Source: Nitrosopumilales archaeon (GTDB lineage Archaea > Thermoproteota > Nitrososphaeria > Nitrososphaerales > Nitrosopumilaceae). From it: 9,532 bases of DNA. A program made the translations under genes and the position numbers. The notes under the pieces were generated by a model, which was given only the letters and a program-made list of their open reading frames with translations, did not search any database and had not been told where the DNA came from. The stretch covers positions 1 to 9,532 of the forward strand of contig JANXYF010000130.1 of assembly GCA_025350175.1 (NCBI GenBank), in the 5' to 3' direction. Of this stretch, positions 1 through 5,181 are shown in pieces. The stretch's first letter is position 1. Each line of letters opens with the position of its first letter.

Positions 1-1438
1 TACAAAAAATCCTTTACCTGATTCCGTATTTCAAAGAGGAACTGTTTGGATTGTTGTAATTGATCAATTCTCTTCCATTCATTCTAGTTTTCAAATTGAT
101 GTTCCCAGAACTGGTTTGGGATTTACAGAGACAACAAAATCTGAACCAGAAATTATAACTCGTTATACTAAATCAGAGCCAGAAACTAGAACTTCAAAAC
201 CTGTAACAGAACACTATCAAGCTGAACGAGGGGCACGAGGTTCATCAGGACCTGTGGGTCCTCCGGGTCCGATGGGTCAACCAGGACCCGCGGGTCAATC
301 TGGTGTACAAGGTCCTCCTGGACCCATGGGTGTACAAGGAGACAAGGGTTCTCCTGGTCCATCTGGCGATAAAGGGGATAAAGGCCCACCAGGCTCGCCT
401 GGCGATAAAGGAGACAGGGGAGACAAGGGACCAATGGGAGACAAAGGAATCACTGGAGACAAAGGCCCATTTGGTTCACCTGGCCCACAAGGAGAAAAAG
501 GTCCACATGGTTCACAAGGTGACAAGGGAGACAAGGGAGACAAGGGACCAATTGGAGAAAAAGGAATCACTGGTGATAAAGGCCCACAAGGTGACAAAGG
601 CCCCCGAGGTGAAGAAGGAGAAAAAGGAGAAAAAGGTGACAAGGGAGACAAAGGTGACAAGGGCGATAAAGGATTAACAGGCGAACTTGGTCCTTTAGGT
701 GAAAAGGGACCAACAGGTCCTCCCGGCCCATCAGGTGATAAAGGAATTATCGGACCTCCAGGTGAACAAGGTCCAAAAGGTCCACTTGGAATAATTGGAG
801 ACAAAGGTCTACCAGGTCCACAAGGTCCTCAAGGTGATAAAGGACTAACTGGTCCTCAGGGTCCTCCAGGTGAGAAAGGTCCGCAGGGTCCTCAGGGTCC
901 TGCTGGAGAAAAGGGTCTTACTGGAATTCCAGGTCCGCAAGGAGATAAAGGTCCAAGAGGATTACCTGGTCCAAGTGGTGATCAAGGTCCACGTGGTACT
1001 CCTGGTCCTCAAGGTCCACCTGGCCCTCAAGGAATTCAAGGTCCTCAAGGTGAAAAGGGTACTACTGGTCCACAAGGTGTACCTGGTGATAAGGGTCCTC
1101 CGGGAATTCAAGGTATCCCAGGTCCTGTGGGTCCCTTAGGTCCACAAGGTCAGCCTGGAGATAAAGGTCCACAAGGTGTACAAGGCCCACAAGGTGATAA
1201 GGGACTAACTGGTGCTACAGGTCCACTAGGTGATAAAGGTCAGCAAGGCCCACAAGGACAACAAGGTACTCCTGGAGAACAGGGTCCAAGAGGTCCACCA
1301 GGTCCACCGGGTGATAAAGGTCCTACAGGATTTTCAGAACAAGAGCGCGCATTGATAACTCAATTGCTTGAGGTATTGTCATCTAAAAATATACTTACAA
1401 CCGAACAGCAAATAAAACTGATGAGTTTCCTTTACTAG
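1..1438 (+). CDS. Collagen-like protein, 5' end outside the window
   Basis: The frame is open from base 2 with no stop, so this is the 3' part of a longer gene. The TTG at 116 is not a convincing start, because coding-like beta-strand sequence (TVWIVVIDQF, FQIDVPRTG) precedes it. Counting from that TTG as residue 1, residues 4-38 form a charged linker with two TKSEPE copies 11 residues apart. Residues 39-404 are 122 unbroken Gly-X-Y triplets, and residues 405-440 are a non-collagen tail predicted to be helical. I count 25 GDK and 8 GEK triplets; GPQ is concentrated in the second half. Known for collagens: Lys-Gly-Asp/Glu pairs stabilise the triple helix by salt bridges between chains, which can replace hydroxyproline. 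At about 0.29 nm per residue the rod would be roughly 100 nm long. I infer a trimeric extracellular or surface fibre, but the signal peptide or anchor lies outside the window. The family call is very sure; the role is not known. Confidence 0.95.
   Translation, partial: TKNPLPDSVFQRGTVWIVVIDQFSSIHSSFQIDVPRTGLGFTETTKSEPEIITRYTKSEPETRTSKPVTEHYQAERGARGSSGPVGPPGPMGQPGPAGQSGVQGPPGPMGVQGDKGSPGPSGDKGDKGPPGSPGDKGDRGDKGPMGDKGITGDKGPFGSPGPQGEKGPHGSQGDKGDKGDKGPIGEKGITGDKGPQGDKGPRGEEGEKGEKGDKGDKGDKGDKGLTGELGPLGEKGPTGPPGPSGDKGIIGPPGEQGPKGPLGIIGDKGLPGPQGPQGDKGLTGPQGPPGEKGPQGPQGPAGEKGLTGIPGPQGDKGPRGLPGPSGDQGPRGTPGPQGPPGPQGIQGPQGEKGTTGPQGVPGDKGPPGIQGIPGPVGPLGPQGQPGDKGPQGVQGPQGDKGLTGATGPLGDKGQQGPQGQQGTPGEQGPRGPPGPPGDKGPTGFSEQERALITQLLEVLSSKNILTTEQQIKLMSFLY
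230..1327 (+). repeat. Gly-X-Y repeat tract, 122 triplets
   Basis: This is the nine-base periodic coding tract for the collagen domain, beginning at the GGG codon of GAR and ending before GFS. I walked every triplet and found no interruption. Glycine codons are mostly GGT and GGA, and short DNA units such as ggagacaaggg and ggtgataaagg recur. Triplets 43-49 form a wholly charged block (GEE, two GEK, four GDK). Such DNA is prone to slippage, so length may vary among strains. Long open frames on the other frames and strand here are by-products of the periodicity. Confidence 0.95.
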
Positions 1439-1441
1439 GAA

Positions 1442-1490
1442 ATCAGATTTTTGTAATCTTGATATGCTAATGAATTAATTTTTTTATTTT
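1442..1490 (+). terminator. Possible terminator of the collagen-like gene
   Basis: A 7-bp stem with one bulged T (1442-1448 with 1456-1463, 7-base loop) lies just after the TAG stop. It is followed by a T-rich tract at 1479-1490. Archaeal termination relies mainly on T tracts, so the T run is the stronger part of the evidence and the stem may be incidental. Confidence 0.35.
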
Positions 1491-1541
1491 CTAATCTTTG
1501 TTTGCGTTTACTTCAAATAACTCAAACTGGATCCTATTGAC

Positions 1542-1823
1542 ATGAGTACAAAAGATAAAATCGAATTCAAAATGCTAGATCATGAGCGAGTTGGTGATGA
1601 ACATGTCACTTTCAAGCTTGAAGATGGTACAATTGTAAAGGTAAAAGTTGATCTTGATAGAGTTGGGATTGCAATAAACTACAAGAATCCTGATGGCACG
1701 CCACATTATGCTGTTAATGCATCGCTTAAGCTATCTTTGATTCCTAATGAAAGAAAATTTTTCGTAGAACCTGATGCAGTTAAAGGCAAATCACCCTCTC
1801 CCCCAGGTCAAATGTTTAGCTAA
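1542..1823 (+). CDS. Conserved-looking hypothetical protein, 93 aa
   Basis: I do not recognise a family. The frame starts at ATG and ends at TAA. The protein is soluble, with no signal peptide or membrane segment. Residues 20-70 look like a small beta-rich fold: alternating hydrophobic strands (HVTFKLEDGTIVKVKVDLDRVGIAINYK) separated by Gly/Asn/Asp turns, then a strand around ASLKLSLIP. The C-terminal 15 residues are Lys/Ser/Pro-rich and probably flexible. It is monocistronic: about 100 bases separate it from the collagen-like gene and a hairpin follows it. A T-rich stretch near 1507-1513 could be a promoter element but is not convincing. It is likely a real gene because of its length, codon use and clean start. 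Function is unknown. Confidence 0.75.
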   Translation: MSTKDKIEFKMLDHERVGDEHVTFKLEDGTIVKVKVDLDRVGIAINYKNPDGTPHYAVNASLKLSLIPNERKFFVEPDAVKGKSPSPPGQMFS

Positions 1824-1828
1824 AATAT

Positions 1829-1862
1829 ACAAATTATCGCCTACTATGAAGCGATAATCTGT
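1829..1862. terminator. Hairpin between convergent genes, likely bidirectional terminator
   Basis: ATTATCGC (1833-1840) pairs perfectly with GCGATAAT (1851-1858) around a 10-base loop. The arms extend to 12 positions (1829-1840 with 1851-1862) with one A-C mismatch on the plus strand, which becomes a G-U wobble in minus-strand RNA. It sits between the stop of the 93-aa gene and the stop of the convergent basic-repeat gene, and T-rich sequence flanks it on both sides. Position and symmetry suit transcription termination or 3'-end protection for both genes. Confidence 0.55.
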
Positions 1863-1871
1863 TTAAAATTT

Positions 1872-2162
1872 TTATCTTCGTCTTCTTGATGCTGCTCTTC
1901 TTACAGCTGATCGCATTGCGGCACGTCTTAGAAGAGCTCTTCCTACAACTCTTCTTACAACAGCTCGCTTGACAGTTCTTCTTGCGACTGCGCGTTTTAC
2001 GACTCTTCGTTTAACGGCTCTTTTTACAGCAGCTCGTTTAACAACTCTTCTTACAGCTGATCGCTTTACAACTCTTCTTACAGCTGATCGCTTTACAGCT
2101 TTTCGTACAACGGCGCGTTTGACAGCTTTTCGTTTAGCAGCTCGTCTTACTAGTTTTGCCAT
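1872..2162 (-). CDS. Lys/Arg/Ala/Val nonapeptide-repeat basic protein
   Basis: The 96-aa product contains 43 Lys or Arg, no Asp, Glu or aromatic residue, and otherwise almost only Ala and Val. From residue 6 to 95 it can be laid out as ten nine-residue units. Dibasic pairs are separated alternately by three and two small or hydrophobic residues, with KRSAVRRVV at 24-32 and 33-41 as the cleanest copies. The ATG at 2162 is the only sensible start and the stop is TAA. No homologue is recognised. Composition resembles histone H1-tail or bacterial Hc1-like proteins, which neutralise DNA or RNA, so I infer a nucleic-acid-binding, perhaps nucleoid, protein. A membrane-active peptide or a ribosome-associated factor is also possible. 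A 67-aa open frame overlaps on the plus strand (1969-2172) but its Thr/Leu/Ala composition mirrors this repeat. Coding on the minus strand is likely but not proven. Confidence 0.7.
   Translation of the reverse strand: MAKLVRRAAKRKAVKRAVVRKAVKRSAVRRVVKRSAVRRVVKRAAVKRAVKRRVVKRAVARRTVKRAVVRRVVGRALLRRAAMRSAVRRAASRRRR
2041..2097 (-). repeat. 27-bp perfect tandem duplication
   Basis: Bases 2041-2067 are repeated exactly at 2068-2094 and the match continues for three more bases. In the minus-strand gene each copy corresponds to one nonapeptide unit (KRSAVRRVV), so it is a recent in-frame expansion. There are no spacers, so it is not a CRISPR array. Confidence 0.95.
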
Positions 2163-2453
2163 TACAAATTAGTGAATTTACTTGTTTTTCTATGATGACA
2201 CTTAAGAAAATTACACTAAATGATAAGTAATATGTGCACGATTTTTTTCACAAAATTAATTTTTTGATCATGATTTTGTAAAACGATTGTCAATTAATTA
2301 CACTGAAGATAATTTGTTACACTTGACTTATTTTTTGCATGTAGGGATATAACATAAAAATAATTACATGTTTTATTTTTGCGCAATACATCTTATGTTG
2401 TATCTAATTCAATTGCTCTAACCCAAAAGTTTTGTCGCTAGAAAAAGTTTTTT
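2163..2453. other. AT-rich spacer, no gene seen
   Basis: This 291-base region lies between two minus-strand genes and should hold the promoter of the basic-repeat gene and the terminator of the GTPase gene. I found no tRNA-like fold and no convincing small ORF. It contains many T and A runs and the inverted repeat at 2346-2404. No TATA box at the expected 25-30 bases before the 2162 start stands out, so that gene may have a longer leader. Confidence 0.6.
2346..2404. repeat. 12-bp inverted repeat in spacer
   Basis: GATATAACATAA (2346-2357) is complementary to TTATGTTGTATC (2393-2404) except for one position, which is a U-G wobble in plus-strand RNA. The 35-base loop can form an inner AT-only stem (2358-2363 with 2373-2378). 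It could be a small structured RNA, an operator, or part of the 3' region of the GTPase transcript. Confidence 0.45.
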
Positions 2454-2456
2454 CTA
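2439..2456 (-). terminator. Possible terminator overlapping the GTPase stop codon
   Basis: TAGAAAAA and TTTTTCTA form a palindrome around a 2-base centre, and its right arm includes the TAG stop of the GTPase gene. Read on the minus strand it gives a short stem ending in a run of five T, compatible with a T-tract terminator. Confidence 0.35.
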
Positions 2457-3554
2457 TTTAGCTTTTACTATTGTAAGTACATCTTCATCTTGTAATATGT
2501 GATTGATACTAACTCGTTGACCGCCAAACTTTACACTCTTTCCCCATACTAGACCATATCTGAAATCTTTTTTGAGGTCACGATGAAGCTTGTTGCATAT
2601 GTCTACAACTGTAGAATTTCTTCTTGCTATCAACGGTTCTTTGAAATCTGTCTCCCCACCTTTTGGTCTCATGTAAATTCTGATAAAGTCTAATTTTTCA
2701 AAAATGGCATCTTTTAATGCATTTACGTTAATATCAGAGTCTGCTGATATTGGTAAGAATTTTGATCTTGATTTTTCTTGTAATTCTATTACAAAACCTT
2801 GGTTTACAAGATCTATCTTGTTCATTATTGTAAGTGATTCAACGTAAAACTTGTTTCCTGAAATGAAATCAATGAGTTGTTCTGAATCCACATCTTCTCG
2901 AATTAGTACTCGACCATTATTCATACCATAAAGTCTAAGAATATCTTTCATCAAACTGATGGACATTTTGGTAAGGGGAACTTGCTGACTGACAGATATT
3001 CCACCATCGCCTGTTTTTTCTACTACTATATCAGGAGGTTTTTGATCAAGTCTAATTCCAATATTTCCAAGTTCTGTTCTTATGACATCTTCAAGATAAG
3101 GTTGGAATACATCAAGAATAATCAATACAAGATCTGCACTTTTTGCAACAGCTAAAACTCTTTTTCCAAGACCTTTTCCAGTTGATGCCCCTTTGATAAT
3201 TCCCGGCAAGTCAAGTATTTGGATCTTGGCACCACGATGTTCCATCATTCCTGGAACTACAGTGGTTGTTGTAAATTGAAATGCGCCGACTGTAGATTTT
3301 GCACCAGTCATTCTGTTTAGTAAGGTTGATTTTCCAACACTTGGAAGACCGATGAGCACTACAGTTGCATCACCAGTTCTTTTAACATCAAAACCGACTG
3401 AACTTCCAGATGATCTAGATTTTACCTCTTCTTGTTCTCTTTTAAGCTTGGCAAGCTTTGCCTTGAGAAGACCAACATGATGTTCTGTTGCTTTATTGAT
3501 CTGAGTCCTTGACATCTCATCTTTGATTGACTGGATTTTTTCTGGAATTCCCAT
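2454..3554 (-). CDS. DRG-family GTPase (Obg/DRG with TGS domain)
   Basis: The product is a 366-aa GTPase of the DRG (developmentally regulated GTP-binding) family, a usual length for archaeal members. Residues 1-45 are the typical helical start (RTQINKATEHHVGLLKAKLAKLKRE). The G domain has G1 GLPSVGKS (69-76), the FQFTTTT switch I region (93-98), G3 DLPG (115-118), G4 NKID (245-248) and a G5-like ISA (269-271). The long stretch between G3 and G4 corresponds to the inserted S5D2L domain of this family. Residues about 290-366 form the C-terminal TGS domain. Known role: eukaryotic homologues bind translating ribosomes and help relieve stalling; a similar cytoplasmic ribosome-linked role is inferred here. 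It starts at ATG 3554 with a TATA-like box about 30 bases upstream, and lies 80 bases after the membrane-protein gene on the same strand. Confidence 0.95.
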   Translation of the reverse strand: MGIPEKIQSIKDEMSRTQINKATEHHVGLLKAKLAKLKREQEEVKSRSSGSSVGFDVKRTGDATVVLIGLPSVGKSTLLNRMTGAKSTVGAFQFTTTTVVPGMMEHRGAKIQILDLPGIIKGASTGKGLGKRVLAVAKSADLVLIILDVFQPYLEDVIRTELGNIGIRLDQKPPDIVVEKTGDGGISVSQQVPLTKMSISLMKDILRLYGMNNGRVLIREDVDSEQLIDFISGNKFYVESLTIMNKIDLVNQGFVIELQEKSRSKFLPISADSDINVNALKDAIFEKLDFIRIYMRPKGGETDFKEPLIARRNSTVVDICNKLHRDLKKDFRYGLVWGKSVKFGGQRVSINHILQDEDVLTIVKAK

Positions 3555-3580
3555 CTGCAGATTAGATGGTATACTGCTGA

Positions 3581-3588
3581 ATAAAATC
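3581..3588 (-). promoter_or_regulatory. TATA-like box for the GTPase gene
   Basis: On the minus strand the sequence reads GATTTTAT, centred about 30 bases before the ATG at 3554. That spacing would put transcription start within a few bases of the start codon, as is common in archaeal leaderless genes. The assignment rests on position and AT composition only. Confidence 0.4.
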
Positions 3589-3634
3589 TTAGCACTTTGT
3601 ATTTACCGGCCGTGCCTGATTTTTTCTTGCAATT

Positions 3635-4123
3635 TTATATTTTAATGTATTGTAAAAACATGTTTCCAAAGAAAACCATGGCAAAAGCACTAGATACTCT
3701 TGCAACACTCATTACTATGAGAAATTTTTTAAAATTATATTTTTTCACTCCTGCAATTATTGTTACAACTTCTGTAAGTATGGGTACCCAATTTAGAGCA
3801 AAGATTATACTCCAGCCATATTTGTTGAGCCACTCGAAGCTTTTTTTGTGGTGGTCATCACTGTGGGTTTTTCGTAAAACCTTGTAAATTTTTCCGCCGT
3901 CATATCCTATGAAATATGTAACAATTCCTCCAATGACAGAGCCAATTGACATTACTGTGAATACTGCTATCTCGCTTTCCCCCTGTAAAAGTAATGCCGT
4001 GGATGTAACTACAATTGGAAATGGAACTATGGCTGCAAATACTGTATTAAGAAAAAGACCTAGTAATCCGTATTTTACAAAGAATGGATTTTCAAGTATG
4101 GGTCTTAGGAAATCAATCAGCAC
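3635..4123 (-). CDS. DedA/VTT-type (YqaA-like) membrane protein
   Basis: The 162-aa integral membrane protein has hydrophobic segments at about 17-46 (long, with a central PFP, possibly re-entrant), 51-73, 104-125 and 131-155. The pattern GLLGLFLNT...VPFPIVV...GYDGGK and the later WVPILTEVVTIIAGVKKYNFKKFL match the VTT/DedA fold, closest to the short YqaA-like branch. Known for the family: DedA/VTT proteins act in lipid scrambling or proton-coupled transport affecting membrane homeostasis; the substrate here is unknown. The start codon is GTG at 4123; no in-frame ATG lies upstream. A TTTTAAATT box about 40 bases upstream (near 4163-4171) could be its promoter. It may be co-transcribed with the 74-aa gene 67 bases upstream. 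Confidence 0.8.
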   Translation of the reverse strand: MLIDFLRPILENPFFVKYGLLGLFLNTVFAAIVPFPIVVTSTALLLQGESEIAVFTVMSIGSVIGGIVTYFIGYDGGKIYKVLRKTHSDDHHKKSFEWLNKYGWSIIFALNWVPILTEVVTIIAGVKKYNFKKFLIVMSVARVSSAFAMVFFGNMFLQYIKI

Positions 4124-4190
4124 AAATTGGGTGGATCTCTTCCTTGTAATAGAGCTAACTGAATTTAAAATGTAATTATATCTGATCGGG

Positions 4191-4415
4191 TTATTTTCTG
4201 TTTTTGATCTTTGAATATAGTGTGATGTTTTCTTTCATGATGTATACAATCCTACTTGCAGGTATAACTTCGAAATTTTCTGACAGTCTTAGAAATTCTA
4301 CAAGTGTTACCTTTTTTATCTCTCCAAGATCTAGATATCCAACTGTGTATAATTCTGGATTGTCATTATACACTGCCTTACTAAAAATTTCAGCAATCTT
4401 GCCTTTTCGCACCAT
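4191..4415 (-). CDS. UPF0248/DUF504-like small protein (MJ1316-type)
   Basis: The 74-aa product starts MVRKGKIAEIF. The open frame extends upstream to a TTG at 4433, but the ATG at 4415 is preferred because it begins exactly where this family's Lys-rich start (RKGKI.EI) begins. The layout matches UPF0248/DUF504 from memory: an N-terminal KGKIAEI helix, then PELYTVGYLDLGEIKKV strands, then EVIPASRIVYI, where the IPxxRI block is the family's hallmark. Known: the MJ1316 domain is proposed to recognise RNA ends in RNA repair or processing systems. Role here is inferred to be RNA-related and cytoplasmic. It diverges from the phosphatase-argS operon across a 57-base gap. The family assignment is moderate because the protein is short and I could not search. 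A 71-aa plus-strand frame here is a shadow. Confidence 0.6.
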   Translation of the reverse strand: MVRKGKIAEIFSKAVYNDNPELYTVGYLDLGEIKKVTLVEFLRLSENFEVIPASRIVYIMKENITLYSKIKNRK

Positions 4416-4436
4416 GTGATTTTGATAATTCAAAAC

Positions 4437-4443
4437 TATTTTA
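4437..4443. promoter_or_regulatory. Possible shared TATA element of a divergent pair
   Basis: TATTTTA here reads TAAAATA on the minus strand. It lies 22-28 bases before the minus-strand ATG at 4415 and 30-36 bases before the plus-strand GTG at 4473. Archaeal TATA boxes have weak polarity, so one element could serve both directions in this 57-base gap. This is a positional inference. Confidence 0.3.
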
Positions 4444-4472
4444 GTTAGCAGTTATTATGTCCACCATAATAC

Positions 4473-5177
4473 GTGATTCTAGTGAAACCCAAAATCTTTG
4501 CTGTAGATATTGATGGAACTATAACTGATAACAAAGGTGGTAGGGTTGACCTTGATGCATTAGCAGCTCTTCGATACCTAGTAAAACTTGGACACAAGGT
4601 AATCTATGTGACTGGTCGTTCCTCAATTGAAGCATATGTTTTGTCTGTCTTTGGTGGTACTACGCGAATTGCAGTAGGTGAAAATGGTGGAATTATTACT
4701 TCTGGCCCAAATGAGCATAAACTAATAGGAAATAAAGACAAATGTATCAAAGCATTCGAATTTTTAAAAACAAAGATTCCAGAAGCAATAGAAAAACCAG
4801 TTTTTCCTCGTATTACTGAAGTTGTATTAGAAAGAAACTTTGATGTAAATTTGGGAAAGAAAATTTTTGCAGATAATAATTTTGATGTACAACTAACTGA
4901 TAGCCAATATGCATATCACATCAACTCAAAAGGGGTAGATAAGGCAAATGGGTTTCTTGAGGTGATGAACATGTTTTCAGCAAAAAAAGAGGATGTAATT
5001 GCAATTGGAGATAGTGATACAGACGTTCCACTGTTCAAATTGGCGGGTATTAGTGTGGCTTTGGGAAATTCGCCCGAAAACGTAAAGTCGCAGGCTACCT
5101 TCTCTACACAAGGACAAGCAGGTGACGGCGTTATTGAGGCACTTGAAACAATTCAATTAAAGCTATTGGAGAAATGA
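4473..5177 (+). CDS. pgp: Phosphoglycolate phosphatase, archaeal HAD type
   Basis: The 234-aa cytoplasmic HAD hydrolase (Cof/IIB-cap type) is predicted to dephosphorylate 2-phosphoglycolate to glycolate, clearing a by-product that inhibits central metabolism. All four HAD motifs are present: I DIDGT with D12 and D14, II VTGRS with T47, III K157 in GVDKANG, and IV GDSDTD with D180 and D184. The cap lies at about 80-150. Length is normal for the archaeal enzyme (about 220-235 aa). The start is GTG at 4473; another GTG three codons later is equally possible since the DxD motif needs only a few preceding residues. It is the first gene of an operon: its TGA is four bases before argS. Substrate specificity cannot be read from sequence, and another small phosphosugar is possible. 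Confidence 0.85.
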   Translation: MILVKPKIFAVDIDGTITDNKGGRVDLDALAALRYLVKLGHKVIYVTGRSSIEAYVLSVFGGTTRIAVGENGGIITSGPNEHKLIGNKDKCIKAFEFLKTKIPEAIEKPVFPRITEVVLERNFDVNLGKKIFADNNFDVQLTDSQYAYHINSKGVDKANGFLEVMNMFSAKKEDVIAIGDSDTDVPLFKLAGISVALGNSPENVKSQATFSTQGQAGDGVIEALETIQLKLLEK

Positions 5178-5181
5178 TGTC

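Noticed and set aside
186..1139. Several other open frames, both strands, across the collagen region
   Set aside because: They arise from the nine-base periodicity of the Gly-X-Y tract; their sequences are low-complexity mirror images and lack sensible starts.
2041..2097. CRISPR-like repeat
   Set aside because: The two 27-bp copies abut with no spacer and are in frame with a coding repeat.
1969..2172. 67-aa plus-strand frame opposite the basic-repeat gene
   Set aside because: It is the antisense of the nonad repeat and shorter than the minus-strand frame. Not fully excluded, but less likely.
3597..4175. Two plus-strand frames (96 and 88 aa) opposite the DedA/VTT gene
   Set aside because: The minus strand has a recognisable membrane family across both of them.
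4204..4419. 71-aa plus-strand frame
   Set aside because: It lies opposite the UPF0248-like gene, which has family-like motifs and a better start.
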